A stretch of 64,000 nt of DNA from G963704535 sp963704535 (GCA_963704535.1 OY969916.1:9548001-9612000); one strand, 5' to 3'. Shown: positions 33,843-42,839, counted from the first letter of the stretch. Notes: generated by a model from the letters alone, not told the origin. A program made the numbers and translations.

Positions 33843-35528
33843 CTAACCGCGTCTCAATGCCTCATCTGCGGGCCGCAGCGTCACCTCAATCTTCACCGCA
33901 TTGGCCCTCTTCTGGCGTGCGCGCCCCTCCGCAGGCGACAACCGCACCTCTTTAACCAGAAGTGTAAGTGCCCGATGTAGCGGGTCATAACCGACGTGCT
34001 CCCGATTAAGAAGTGCCTCCCTTACCGTATCAATCGCGCTCAGGTCCAGTAACAGCGGTTTCTCGCGCTCTTCGCGTAAGCCCTCCACCACTGCATCTAG
34101 CTCTAGTTGCCGCTGCTCCAGTTCCCGAATTGCGCCGTTGACCTGGTTCTCCAGCTCCCGGCGCAGCTCAGCTCCCAAGGTGCTCCCGAAGGTTACAAGA
34201 TACCGTAGCTGGTCGTCTTTAAGCCGCTGGCCTTCCTCTACGCGAAGGCGAAGCTCCTCTATGATGTCCTCCAGGCGGGCAATCTCCTCGGCGGCGGCCT
34301 GCTCCATCTGCCGCTGTAGCTCGTGTGGGTCTATCGTATTATAGCTGTCAACCACCCTCCCAAGTACCTCATCTTCAACCATATCGGCCAGCGCAGACCA
34401 GTAGCGACACGAGCCGGCCTTGTTTCTGCCGTTGCCGCAGATATAATAGCGTCGGATGCGCCCCTTGTGTACGTAGCTGTTTCCGTGCATCGGGCCGCCA
34501 CACAGGGCGCAGGTCGGCTTCACCAGGTAGGTTGAGACACGCCCGCCCGTCCTGGCCGGAAGCTCCTCTTTGATGCGCCTCAACTTGCTGATAAGCTCAG
34601 CCGGCAGGAATGGCTCGTGCTGATAGACAACTGGCTCTTTAGGCTTGCCCGACCTATCGCGGTTGAGCTTCCGCCCGGTGTAGTCACCACCCCATCGGTA
34701 GATGCCGGCATAGACGCCATCGACAGCCTCTTTGAACAGCAGCGCGATGGTCGAGGTGCCCCAGTAAGGGGACGGCTCAGGCTTCGGCTCGTACACGATG
34801 TCGCCCGTCTCCGGGTCCATACGCTCGATATGTGGCCGTTGTGCGTATTCTAACTGATAGGGCGTGGGCGGGATGCGGGGAGGCTCCCCGTTGATGGAGA
34901 TGCCTTGATTGAGTTCTTTGCAGACGCGGTAGCGGCCCCAGCCCTCTGCGATGCGACTTAGGATGTGCAACAGAACGGGGAAGGTCACAGGGTCGGGGAC
35001 GAACCAGCCGTTGCCGTCAGGCTGGAGGCCATAATTAGGCCGCCCACCTCGCCACTTGCCCTGCTCTGCGCGGTAGCGCATCCGGGAGTAGACACGCTGG
35101 CTGGTTTGTAGGCTCTCGAACTCGGCCACTGTACCTCGCAGTCCGCGATTGAGAGCAAGCTGCTCAGGTGGCAGGTCGGCTATCTCACCGATATAAAGCA
35201 GCTCAACGTTGTACTTTGCCAGCTCGCGCTCGACAACGCGCCGGTCGAACTCGTTGCGGTTTGCCCGGTCCACAGCTTCGGCCCGCACCAGGTCGATTTC
35301 GCCTGCCCTGGCGAGGCGCAGCATCTCTTGGAAGGCTTCCCGCTTACGCATATCTGTAGCGGAGCGGGCCTGGTCAACCAGCTCCGCGACTACATCTTCG
35401 CCGTTTTCCTCGGCAACACGACGTAGCTCACGGAGCTGAGTTGCTAGGCTGACACCACCCCGCCGAGCCTGTTTCATATCAGAATAGCGAATGTAGAGCG
35501 CGGTTCTTTTTCTCTTCGTCACATACAC
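33843..35528 (-). CDS. Large serine recombinase (integrase)
   Basis: A 561-residue site-specific recombinase. The resolvase catalytic domain (1-150) has the nucleophile Ser16 in YIRYSD and the arginines of DLVRAEAVDRANRNEFDR. A recombinase domain follows (about 160-300), then a zinc ribbon near 336-368 (CALCGG and CGNGRNKAGSC), then a coiled coil (about 385-460) as in phage integrases such as phiC31. It should catalyse integration and, with a directionality factor, excision. The start is GTG 35528 (GTG 35522 is possible). It is the last gene of the leftmost minus-strand operon and lies against the attachment site. Confidence 0.93.
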   Translation of the reverse strand: MYVTKRKRTALYIRYSDMKQARRGGVSLATQLRELRRVAEENGEDVVAELVDQARSATDMRKREAFQEMLRLARAGEIDLVRAEAVDRANRNEFDRRVVERELAKYNVELLYIGEIADLPPEQLALNRGLRGTVAEFESLQTSQRVYSRMRYRAEQGKWRGGRPNYGLQPDGNGWFVPDPVTFPVLLHILSRIAEGWGRYRVCKELNQGISINGEPPRIPPTPYQLEYAQRPHIERMDPETGDIVYEPKPEPSPYWGTSTIALLFKEAVDGVYAGIYRWGGDYTGRKLNRDRSGKPKEPVVYQHEPFLPAELISKLRRIKEELPARTGGRVSTYLVKPTCALCGGPMHGNSYVHKGRIRRYYICGNGRNKAGSCRYWSALADMVEDEVLGRVVDSYNTIDPHELQRQMEQAAAEEIARLEDIIEELRLRVEEGQRLKDDQLRYLVTFGSTLGAELRRELENQVNGAIRELEQRQLELDAVVEGLREEREKPLLLDLSAIDTVREALLNREHVGYDPLHRALTLLVKEVRLSPAEGRARQKRANAVKIEVTLRPADEALRRG

Positions 35529-35572
35529 CTCGCTGTAAGAATGGGCGTTACGGCAGGCGTGGTGCCCGTATG

Positions 35573-35758
35573 TTAGGCTGCTTGGTCAACCGGCTGTCGC
35601 GGGGCGGCTGCCCGGACCACTCGGCCTTCTCGCGTTATGCGGTCGGCTATCGCGATGGCCCGCAACACAGCGGGTGGCCGGCTGCCCAGGTAGAGCGCTC
35701 GCGCAAAGGCGCGGGTTGCTTCTGACCGCTGCTGCTCGCTTAGGGTCTCGTCTTTCAC
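35573..35758 (-). CDS. Small helical protein, recombinase-proximal
   Basis: A 61-residue, Arg/Ala-rich helical protein (SEQQRSEATRAFARALYLG). It starts at ATG 35758, overlapping the stop of the upstream gene by 4 bp, and sits directly before the integrase. By position and basic charge it could be a recombination directionality factor. That is inference only. Confidence 0.55.
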   Translation of the reverse strand: MKDETLSEQQRSEATRAFARALYLGSRPPAVLRAIAIADRITREGRVVRAAAPRQPVDQAA

Positions 35759-36342
35759 GCTGCCTCCCTGTATCCTTCAAGCCGCGCCTGGTGAAGCCCA
35801 CCGAAGCCGGCGCTCACCAGGAATGGGTAGCTCTCGGCGGGGTAGGTTCCCTCGATTTCGAGAGGCCACTGCATCTGGTCGATTTCCCGCTCGAACGGGT
35901 CGTCGAACAGCTCCAGGCTCTCGCCGCTGTCGATGAAACGCTGCCGCCGTACACTGTCGGGAACCCACACCTTCACCACCAGGTAGCCGGACTGGACGCC
36001 GAATAGTACCTCATTGGTAAACCGCACCCCGGTGATAGCGACCTTGTGGCCCTGCGCCCGCAGGAAGTCAATCCGCTCCGGTAGGCGCCGGATAAGACAC
36101 AGCGGGTCTTCGGCGCGGGCGACCTCGGCCTCGGCCTGTATCTCAGCTCGGTAGAGCGGTTTCAGCTCTTCCCATAGGTCGGGGTCCAAGCCACGACGCC
36201 CGAAGAAAGCTCGCAGGTACGGTTCGACGATGTGGAGCTTCACGAAGCCGCTGTACCTCACCAGGCTGTCGCACAAGAAGTCTTTCCCCGCCCGCTTCCT
36301 TCCGCCGACCATCACAACATCAGGCAAGGGCAGCTTGAACAT
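35755..36342 (-). CDS. P-loop kinase, deoxynucleoside monophosphate kinase-like
   Basis: A 195-residue protein beginning LPDVVMVGGRKRAGKD, a P-loop with GRKRAGKD. It has later segments (VAITGVRFTNEV, VKVWVPDSVRRQRFID) that match phage dNMP kinases and related P-loop kinases. It may supply dNTP precursors for the element's polymerase. GAGGTGAG precedes ATG 36342. The start lies 23 bp inside the upstream SLOG gene. Confidence 0.7.
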   Translation of the reverse strand: MFKLPLPDVVMVGGRKRAGKDFLCDSLVRYSGFVKLHIVEPYLRAFFGRRGLDPDLWEELKPLYRAEIQAEAEVARAEDPLCLIRRLPERIDFLRAQGHKVAITGVRFTNEVLFGVQSGYLVVKVWVPDSVRRQRFIDSGESLELFDDPFEREIDQMQWPLEIEGTYPAESYPFLVSAGFGGLHQARLEGYREAA

Positions 36343-36889
36343 TACTCACCTCTGGTATAAAGGTTGCGTCCATCAGCGCGTCAGGATTGATATAGATGAA
36401 CCGGCTACCCAAAGTCTGCGCGTACTCGACGCAGCGCCACGTTCCGCCCTCTCGTAGGCCATCGAACACGGCGACAACCAAGCCGGAGCGGTCAGCCATC
36501 CAGATGTTACGGGCCTGCATCTTCCAGCCGGCGTAGGCGCCTCGGTTCACGTATTCCACGTAATCGGCGCGCTCCAGCAGGCTTTTGTACTTCCTCTGTG
36601 AGCCTGGCGGCCAGGGCTGCTCTTGGCCCTCACAGGGCACCGCAGCAATGAGCCTGAGCGGGAGCCGGCAGTGGTCTTTCAGCTCCAGCATCACCTCTGC
36701 GAAGTCCTGGTCAACACCGAGGGCCATACCACTGATAAATGTGTCGTAGCCGAGCGCCACTGCATAGCGAACCGACCTGCGGAGTGCGGCTCGTATCTTC
36801 TGGCGCATCGGGGCGAGGGCGTTGTATCCCCCGATACGCGGCGGCCTATGTCCAGTGACCATACAGGTCTTGCGGATGTCGATGTTCAT
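36320..36889 (-). CDS. SLOG/DUF1273 (YpsA-like) nucleotide-binding protein
   Basis: A 189-residue Rossmann-like protein: CMVTGHRPPRIGGYN, the SLOG-type GYDTFISGMALGVDQDFAE, and VVAVFDGLREGGTWRCVEYA. SLOG proteins bind nucleotide-derived ligands; YpsA-like members occur in phages and chromosomes with unclear roles. ATG 36889 overlaps the previous stop as ATGA; the longer upstream frame is a shadow. Confidence 0.85.
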   Translation of the reverse strand: MNIDIRKTCMVTGHRPPRIGGYNALAPMRQKIRAALRRSVRYAVALGYDTFISGMALGVDQDFAEVMLELKDHCRLPLRLIAAVPCEGQEQPWPPGSQRKYKSLLERADYVEYVNRGAYAGWKMQARNIWMADRSGLVVAVFDGLREGGTWRCVEYAQTLGSRFIYINPDALMDATFIPEVSNVQAALA

Positions 36890-37104
36890 AACCCCTCCTG
36901 GTCGGCCACAGCCGGCCTTGGGTCTGGCCCTACAAGCTCTATCGTGCCGTCCTTGCGGAGCACCCAGGCTTTGAACCGCACCAGAGATATGCGCTGCTCG
37001 GCGGCCCAGTTTGCAATCGGGGCGGCTTCGACCACCGCCCCGTCCCTGATGATGACACCGTAGCAGGCATATGGCAGCACAACGCGCCAAAGCTCCGCAG
37101 CCAT
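36886..37104 (-). CDS. Small unknown protein
   Basis: A 72-residue protein starting MAAELWRVVLPYACYGVIIR at ATG 37104, with AGGAGATG upstream. The start lies 2 bp after the nuclease stop codon, and the end overlaps the SLOG start. Beta-rich, no membrane segment. Family not recognised. Confidence 0.65.
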   Translation of the reverse strand: MAAELWRVVLPYACYGVIIRDGAVVEAAPIANWAAEQRISLVRFKAWVLRKDGTIELVGPDPRPAVADQEGL

Positions 37105-37106
37105 CG

Positions 37107-38102
37107 CTACATCTCCTGCGGGTCGGCCCCCGCGTCGAGCGCCGCCTGCACGCTGCCGTCGCGCTCCTGCTGGAAGCACAGCCGCGAGAAGGGGCAGAAT
37201 TGGAAGCACTCGAAGGTAGGCTTACCCGATATGAAGCTCTCGGCCTCCGGGAGCCGCCGCGAGCGGGCCTGCTCGACGACATTGGAAGCTCTCGCCACCA
37301 AGGCGTCGGCCTGGTCCTCGTCTATGGCCCACTCGAAGTCCATCATCCGACCTGAGCCACGGTCAACCAGCAGCACGACGCCCACCTTATTGCCGGTCAG
37401 GCGAGCGTAGGCTGTAATCTGCGCGATGTAGCCGGGGACTTTCTTGCCCCAGGTGGCCTCTTTGTAGTCGTCGGGACCAACGGTCTTGATGTCCGCGATA
37501 GCGTCGGGGACACCTGCGCCGAAGGCGCTACCGAGCAGCTCGGCGTCAACGCGCCCGCCCAGGTCGTTCGCCTCGGTCTTGACCGTGAACTCGGCCCGCT
37601 TGACGAGGCGCAAGAAACGCAGCGCAATCTCAATCATCAGGTGGAGCTGTTCTCCGGCTGACGCGGAAACGCCCCAGTGAGGGCTGTCCAGGCCGATGTC
37701 TGCCGGCGTGAAACCCATCAGCCGCATCGTCTGCATCCGAGAGCAGCTTTTCAGCTCGCTGGCGCGCACGCGCAGGAACCGCTCTTGCTCCCCGGCAGCT
37801 TCCTCGGCCCGCTTCTTCTCCAGCCATATCTCCAGGCGCTCCTGCTCGGAGAACTTGCGGAGCATCTGCTTGCGGTAGAAGGCACCAAACTCCTTGGCAT
37901 ACGGAGGCTCGTTACGCACTCGCGCAAAGTGCTCCATCAGCTTCGCGGCCAGGCCGTAGCGCGAGGGCTGCAACACCACGTCGATGTGTGGCGGCTGGAA
38001 TGGGCGGTCGGCCTTCTTAATGCGTGCCTTCTTGGTTGCCCCCGCCTCAATGCCATCTACCGCCCTCGTCGCACTGGACGGCACTTTGATGTGGAACGCC
38101 AT
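37107..38102 (-). CDS. PD-(D/E)XK nuclease with probable Fe-S cluster (Cas4/AddB-like)
   Basis: A 331-residue protein. A cysteine near residue 118 (ELKSCSRMQ) and a C-terminal trio near 300-310 (CFQFCPFSRLC) have the 1+3 spacing of Fe-S exonucleases. Between them are the core motifs: His in GEQLHLMIE, GGRVDAELLG, IADIKT (D-x-K) near 203, and the QITAYA helix (Q-x-x-x-Y). Such enzymes resect DNA ends for recombination or replication. It sits in the same operon as SLOG, kinase and integrase genes. Confidence 0.85.
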   Translation of the reverse strand: MAFHIKVPSSATRAVDGIEAGATKKARIKKADRPFQPPHIDVVLQPSRYGLAAKLMEHFARVRNEPPYAKEFGAFYRKQMLRKFSEQERLEIWLEKKRAEEAAGEQERFLRVRASELKSCSRMQTMRLMGFTPADIGLDSPHWGVSASAGEQLHLMIEIALRFLRLVKRAEFTVKTEANDLGGRVDAELLGSAFGAGVPDAIADIKTVGPDDYKEATWGKKVPGYIAQITAYARLTGNKVGVVLLVDRGSGRMMDFEWAIDEDQADALVARASNVVEQARSRRLPEAESFISGKPTFECFQFCPFSRLCFQQERDGSVQAALDAGADPQEM

Positions 38103-38106
38103 TAGA

Positions 38107-38379
38107 CTAGCTCCTCACGGTGACGAAGTAGAGCGTCAGCAGAACGACAATGAACGGCCACAACGAGCACGTCAGCGCTATCAGCACAGGCAGCAGGACG
38201 GCGGCTCCAAGGCTCAGCGGCCACACGCGGGTCCATCGGATAGGCTTGAACAGCGGCTTGCGCGGTCCCTGTCTACGACGGTACACCTCCATCCGGGCTG
38301 CGCCGCTGCTGCGGCGATACCACTGCGGGTTGTCAATGTCTAGCGCGGCCAGGTTCAGTTGTCGCTCGCTGAACTCCAT
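38107..38379 (-). CDS. Small protein with C-terminal membrane hairpin
   Basis: A 90-residue protein with a soluble N-terminal half (MEFSERQLNLAALDIDNPQW), an RRRQGPRKP basic patch and two hydrophobic helices (LSLGAAVLLPVLIALTC, LWPFIVVLLTLYFVTV). ATG 38379 is chosen because AAGGTGA lies just upstream. It is the first gene after the promoter at 38444-38472. Confidence 0.65.
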   Translation of the reverse strand: MEFSERQLNLAALDIDNPQWYRRSSGAARMEVYRRRQGPRKPLFKPIRWTRVWPLSLGAAVLLPVLIALTCSLWPFIVVLLTLYFVTVRS

Positions 38380-38443
38380 CTCAGTCACCTTGGGGGCCAG
38401 TGTAGTGACAGGCCCCCGGTCGAATGTTTTTCAAGACACTAAA

Positions 38444-38472
38444 ATTGTACTATTAGAATACTAACCTGTCAA
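38444..38472 (-). promoter_or_regulatory. Promoter of the integrase operon
   Basis: On the minus strand: TTGACA, a 17-bp spacer, TACAAT. The spacer holds a TAGTATTCTAATAGTAC near-palindrome reaching the -10 box. It drives the seven-gene unit ending with the serine recombinase. Confidence 0.8.
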
Positions 38473-38909
38473 CCAATAGGTTCGATGCGCCCCTCGATAG
38501 GAATGAAGACCGGCCAGGGGCGCTCTACCCGGCGCCAGTAGTTGTGCTCTCGGATGAAGTGCCACTGCCGCGAGCGAGCATCGGTCATTGTTTGCCTGTC
38601 GCGTCTCACAGCATCCCAGGAAGGCTCACCCACGGTGGCCTCGCCTACCTTGGCGTCCTGCCAGTTGTGAAGCAACACCGTCACCTCTCGCCGCAACTGG
38701 CTGTGGTCGGGAAGCCACGTAGGCTTACTCACCCGGACGAGGTACTGCCGGTCATCGGGGACAAGCTGTGTAAGGGCGTCATAGGTAGATAGCGCCATCT
38801 CCCGCTCTGCGTGCTCTTCTACCCACCGTCGCTCCTTCGCGTCTCCGTACCGCCAAAAGTCCACAGATACATCAATCCGTAGGACATTCACGCCTGTTCT
38901 CAGCGTCAT
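38469..38909 (-). CDS. Unknown soluble protein
   Basis: A 146-residue protein beginning MTLRTGVNVLRIDVSVDFWR at ATG 38909 after GGAGACTAAG. Rich in Arg, Glu and Trp, without membrane segments. It follows the polymerase gene on the same strand with a 57-bp gap, and its stop codon lies inside the next promoter. Family not recognised. Confidence 0.6.
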   Translation of the reverse strand: MTLRTGVNVLRIDVSVDFWRYGDAKERRWVEEHAEREMALSTYDALTQLVPDDRQYLVRVSKPTWLPDHSQLRREVTVLLHNWQDAKVGEATVGEPSWDAVRRDRQTMTDARSRQWHFIREHNYWRRVERPWPVFIPIEGRIEPIG

Positions 38910-38966
38910 CTTAGTCTCCAGGATATTCAAGGGCGGGGCTGACAACCCCGCCCGCTCGTGGTTATG

Positions 38967-41900
38967 TCAGCTCTTCCGCCAATACTTGCCGGCTTTGCTG
39001 ATGTCGGCTTCTGCCCCAGGTGGCACGAAGGTCATATACTTGCTCGCCGGGGTGAGCATCGACCGTTCCAGGATGCCCTTCGTGATGATGGGCCGCACCC
39101 GGTCGGGCGCCTCCATAATCATCTCGTCGTAAATCAGCAGCTTCGGATAGGCCCCAATCGCTGACCCCTGCTGGACGGCTATCAGCACCGCCTCGCAGCT
39201 AATCACCGCGTTACCGCCCTGCATCGGGAGATTACACAGCGCCCGCTGCGCCCGCCGCATCTGCCGCTTCCACTCTTTGACGGCCCCATAGTAGGAGCGG
39301 TAGTCTCGGTACTGGTCCTGCCAGGGTTCCTCCGGCAGCTCGACGTAGCGCCGGATGCCGTTGTAGCCCTCCGAGAAGGCAATCTTGATACCGTTGTCCA
39401 TCATAAGGACGTTCTCTGTCACCGCCCGCTCGGCCAGGTCCTTCATATAGGTGTCCATCACCACGTAGACGCCGGCAAAGCGCTCGAACAGCAGCTCGCA
39501 GTGGTCGAGGCTCAGGCCCGTCCGCAGCGCCAGCGTGAAGGGCGTCCCCTGGAAGAGCCAGAGGAAGGTCACGCTCTTGGCGTCGCCGCGTGTGATGTCC
39601 TTCTCGTACTTGACCTTGACGCCCTTAACCGTGTCCACTACCTCGTCGGAGAGCGCGAACTCGGCTACCTGCTCAGGCGTCCAGCTCGCCGGCACCGTCC
39701 AGATGCCGATAATGAACTCCTGGCTACCTCGGCGGTATATGTCCATCCTCAGCGTCGGCTTACCGGAGCCGGCCACCGTCTCGATGTGGAACATATTCGC
39801 GCAGGTAAAGCCGTGCGCGTCGGCCCCACTCTCGGCCAGCTTCTTGACCATCGGGTCGCGGCTGATGTCGCCGGCAATCCGCAGCTCCATCGTCTCGTAG
39901 TCGGCCCCCAGCCAGTAGCACCCCTCCTCTGCCACGAACGCGGCGCGGAAGTCGGGGTCGCCCGGTTCCTTCGCAGCCGGGATGTTCAGGAAGTTCGGCT
40001 GCGTCGAGCTGTAGCGGGCCGTGTCAGTGCCTGCGATGTTGAAGACCGGATGGATTTTCCCAGTCAGCGGGTGCCGATACCACAGGAAGCGCCGGCCATA
40101 GGTTGACGCCTGCTTGCTGAGCTTCGACCATAGGGCATACTTCTGGAAGAAGGGATGGCCCTCGCCCTTGTGTCGCGCCCGGTATTCGCGCTCGTAGCCC
40201 ATCCTGGCGGTCTTCTCCAGCGAGATTTTCCCGTCCTTGGAGAGCTTCGCCAGGTCCATCCCAAGCACTTCGCTCAGCCGGGCCTTGACCGCTTCGCCCT
40301 GGCTGATGCGGATAATGGCGTTCCTGCGAGCGTCGATGCCCTTGCCGTTGTCGCCGTCGTTGTCGCCGTCGTCGGAGCGCGTCTCGGTGACGGCCAGCTC
40401 GGTTTCCAGCTCGTCCAGCTCGTCCGGGTTGGCCTCCTGGCCCTGACCGCCGAACATCTCTCGGTAGCCTGTCGGCAGCAGCATCTCCTCCAGTTCGGAG
40501 GCCACAATGTCGCGGTCACGAGCAGCGCCTGCGGCAATCTCCAGCCACTTCTGCTCGTCGATGCGGTAGCCGTCGTACTCCCACTTGGCGGTAATCCAGC
40601 TCAGGTTCGAGAAGTTCTGCACCAGGCTGACCTGGTTGAACTTGGCGGCCCTCGCCAGTTGGGCGTCCATCAGCGCCGGGAGCACCTCGGTGTCCACGTA
40701 GGCGTACTGGAGCTGCTCCTCGGTAGGCTCCTCGTAGCGGCGCCCGACGAAGGTGTTGCGGACCTCTTTGCTCAGGTCGATGTGCAAGAACCGCTTCGCC
40801 ACATCTGCCAGGCTGTGCCTCACCCGTTTCAGGCCCAGGTATAGCATCCGGTTCGTCACGCGGGTGCAGTGGGTAAGCTTGGGCGCGTAGCCGATATGGT
40901 GCATCGCCATCTTGAGGTCGAATTTGATGTTCGCCCCGATGAAGATGATGTTCTTCTTGTCCAGCTCCAGGAACGGGCGCAGCACCTTCGGGTCAATCTT
41001 GTGTGTGTTGAAAATCCACGAGTGCAGCCGGCCATCCAGACGCTCGCGCAGCGTCACCTGGGCCAGAAACACCGTCGAGGTGTAGGGGTCCAGACCTGGC
41101 TGCACCGGGTCGAGCCGGTTGCGCCCCTCTTTGGTCAGGTAGATGCGGCTCTCGACGGCAACGTGGGCCGCGTGCATCAGGAGCCGCAGGTCGGTCGGGT
41201 AGGCGACCTTCTCGGCGGCACACGTCACCAGGAACCCGGCCTCTTTGCGGAGGTCGTCCAGCTTAGTGCGATTGCGCTTGAGCAGCGCCTCCAGCGTCCG
41301 CATCCCCTTCGGGGTCTTGAGAGTAGCCTGCTTGATGGTCTCCATCTCAGCAAGTTCAGCCTCGTCCTCGTTGACGCGCTGCTGAGTAGTCTCAAGTTCC
41401 CCGTTCAGCCGGCGCAGGGACAGCCCCAGGTCCTCAGCCGTCCAGCGGGCACCCTCCAGTGTGCCGGCGCCCTCGGCGGCTTCGGCGGCCACCAGGAAAT
41501 GTGCCCAGGCGGTCTTGGCGTCCACACCGTTCTCTTTGCCGCTGGTCGTCTTCGCGGGGACGTAGATGTTCAAAGCCGCGAGTGCAGCCGGGTTGAAGCT
41601 GGCCTTCCAGAGAGCTTGAACGTACTCCAGGTAGGTCTTCTTCGAGGCTCGGACCAGGACCTCTTTCGTGACCGGCTGGTCCTGAGCATCTAACACCGGG
41701 GCGCCGTCCTCCAGGACCGGCTCTTCGACGAACTGGGTGCCCGGATATGATAAATCGCCCACCAGAAGTTCCCGGATGGGTGAGGTTTCAACATCAAAGC
41801 CTGCGGTGGGGTCCACGAAGCCAGAGGTGAGCATATCGACGATACGCTGCACCTGGCGCTCGGCCTCCAGGGGGTCGTTTACGTAGGTGCGGGTGCTGCC

Positions 41901-41972
41901 AGCAGGGAGTGTCCAGCTCGCCAGCGCCTCGACTGTGCCTTTGGCACTCATCCGGTCGAGTGTCTGTGTCAC
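38967..41972 (-). CDS. Family A DNA polymerase with 3'-5' exonuclease domain
   Basis: A replicative-type polymerase of 1001 residues. Exonuclease motifs: FDVETSP near 62 (Exo I), ANIKFDLKM near 347 (Exo II) and YAYVDTEVLP near 422 (Exo III). Polymerase motifs: A in GADYETMELRIAG near 690, B in RGDAKSVTFLWLFQG near 794, and C in LIYDEMIMEAP near 945. A large insertion with a coiled-coil character separates Exo I from Exo II. There is no 5'-3' exonuclease domain. In motif C the usual His-Asp-Glu is Tyr-Asp-Glu. The start is placed at GTG 41972, seven bases after GGAAGGA. Probably replicates the element itself. Confidence 0.92.
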   Translation of the reverse strand: MTQTLDRMSAKGTVEALASWTLPAGSTRTYVNDPLEAERQVQRIVDMLTSGFVDPTAGFDVETSPIRELLVGDLSYPGTQFVEEPVLEDGAPVLDAQDQPVTKEVLVRASKKTYLEYVQALWKASFNPAALAALNIYVPAKTTSGKENGVDAKTAWAHFLVAAEAAEGAGTLEGARWTAEDLGLSLRRLNGELETTQQRVNEDEAELAEMETIKQATLKTPKGMRTLEALLKRNRTKLDDLRKEAGFLVTCAAEKVAYPTDLRLLMHAAHVAVESRIYLTKEGRNRLDPVQPGLDPYTSTVFLAQVTLRERLDGRLHSWIFNTHKIDPKVLRPFLELDKKNIIFIGANIKFDLKMAMHHIGYAPKLTHCTRVTNRMLYLGLKRVRHSLADVAKRFLHIDLSKEVRNTFVGRRYEEPTEEQLQYAYVDTEVLPALMDAQLARAAKFNQVSLVQNFSNLSWITAKWEYDGYRIDEQKWLEIAAGAARDRDIVASELEEMLLPTGYREMFGGQGQEANPDELDELETELAVTETRSDDGDNDGDNGKGIDARRNAIIRISQGEAVKARLSEVLGMDLAKLSKDGKISLEKTARMGYEREYRARHKGEGHPFFQKYALWSKLSKQASTYGRRFLWYRHPLTGKIHPVFNIAGTDTARYSSTQPNFLNIPAAKEPGDPDFRAAFVAEEGCYWLGADYETMELRIAGDISRDPMVKKLAESGADAHGFTCANMFHIETVAGSGKPTLRMDIYRRGSQEFIIGIWTVPASWTPEQVAEFALSDEVVDTVKGVKVKYEKDITRGDAKSVTFLWLFQGTPFTLALRTGLSLDHCELLFERFAGVYVVMDTYMKDLAERAVTENVLMMDNGIKIAFSEGYNGIRRYVELPEEPWQDQYRDYRSYYGAVKEWKRQMRRAQRALCNLPMQGGNAVISCEAVLIAVQQGSAIGAYPKLLIYDEMIMEAPDRVRPIITKGILERSMLTPASKYMTFVPPGAEADISKAGKYWRKS

Positions 41973-41993
41973 GGACTTGTCCTTCCAACTACT

Positions 41994-42028
41994 GAGGGGC
42001 GAGTACCAAAATTGGTACTTCACCCCTC
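41994..42028. promoter_or_regulatory. Palindrome (operator candidate) in the polymerase leader
   Basis: AGTACCAAAATTGGTACT (42002-42019) has perfect 8-bp arms around AA, nested in an outer GAGGGG/CCCCTC pair. It is one of six copies of this palindrome in the element and lies between the promoter and the polymerase start. Confidence 0.75.
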
Positions 42029-42050
42029 TGTATCTTGAATATCTAATTTT

Positions 42051-42079
42051 AGTATACTATTGGGATACCTTGCTGTCAA
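42051..42079 (-). promoter_or_regulatory. Promoter of the polymerase unit
   Basis: TTGACA, 17-bp spacer, TATACT on the minus strand, with AATAGTATACTA around the -10 box. Confidence 0.85.
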
Positions 42080-42421
42080 CTAAGAGGGCTGGCTCCCGTT
42101 TGTGGCCGGTGCAGGGGAGGAACTGGATGTGGCCCCTCCCCCTGCGAGTTTCTTTGCTGCACTAAGCACTCTGCCGGCCAGGGAGAGCGACCCCTTCATT
42201 AGAGACTGCGCGTAGGCGGCCACTATCCCAGGCTCCTGCGGGATGCCGCCCACCTGGAAGGCCGCGTCAGCGCCCAGGACCAGATGGAACGGGACCTCGG
42301 CGTTTTGGCCGTCCACCGTCGTGCGCGTAACGACCATTGGGTCCTCGCCTTTGATAAAGGTAATGCTGGCCGTGAAGACAACGTGCTGCGTCGTCGGCCC
42401 CCCTTGCTCTTGCTCACTCAT
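42080..42421 (-). CDS. Unknown small protein
   Basis: A 113-residue protein starting MSEQEQGGPTTQHVVFTASI at ATG 42421 after GAGGAG. A beta-rich N-terminal half (KGEDPMVVTRTTVDGQNAEV) is followed by a helix and a Ser/Pro tail. It overlaps the preceding gene by 8 bp. Family not recognised. Confidence 0.65.
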   Translation of the reverse strand: MSEQEQGGPTTQHVVFTASITFIKGEDPMVVTRTTVDGQNAEVPFHLVLGADAAFQVGGIPQEPGIVAAYAQSLMKGSLSLAGRVLSAAKKLAGGGATSSSSPAPATNGSQPS

Positions 42422-42632
42422 AGTTCGCTCCTCGTCGATTAGGCTTGTTGAATTGGCATCCAGGGCAGCCCACCGGGCAGGTCGCGCCCCGTCTAAGATA
42501 AGGCAGCGCAGCTCTCGCCAGGTGAGCCGCTTCACTGTTCCCTTGCGCGTCCAAGCTGTGCGCCGCTGCGCGCATCCCGCGCTGGAGCGGGCAGCCGCGT
42601 TGGTCGCCGGTGGTATTGTCCTGTGTCCCCAT
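42414..42632 (-). CDS. Small cysteine-containing protein
   Basis: A 72-residue protein with a C-terminal cysteine group (CPVGCPGCQ) that could bind metal, and a further Cys near residue 14. The short overlap with the next gene supports a two-gene unit. Confidence 0.5.
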   Translation of the reverse strand: MGTQDNTTGDQRGCPLQRGMRAAAHSLDAQGNSEAAHLARAALPYLRRGATCPVGCPGCQFNKPNRRGANYE

Positions 42633-42762
42633 TGTAGTCCCCGCCTGGTTCTAGTGATAATCTGCGGATACCAAATCAGGGTCGAAAACCATTCCGTACC
42701 CTGTACAGAACATAATGGCTACGATGCGCTGGAAGTTACGGAGGTTAATCTGACAATTTGCT

Positions 42763-42839
42763 GATACAAAACTCCTTTGTATCTTAGATGACAAGGGGCC
42801 GTCTACCTTTGGTAGACCGCCCGTACACTTATAGTATAC
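42763..42839. promoter_or_regulatory. Two hairpins and a GTACACT palindrome
   Basis: GATACAAA/TTTGTATC (42763-42783) and GTCTACC/GGTAGAC (42801-42817) are perfect short stems. GTACACT-TAT-AGTATAC (42823-42839) matches the -10 palindrome seen in other element promoters. No convincing gene lies in the 421-bp gap 42633-43053; a TATAAT at about 42915 may belong to the plus-strand gene. Confidence 0.5.

Noticed and set aside
37107..38102. Fe-S nuclease as a CRISPR Cas4
   Set aside because: No cas1, cas2 or array nearby; gene order fits element DNA metabolism instead.
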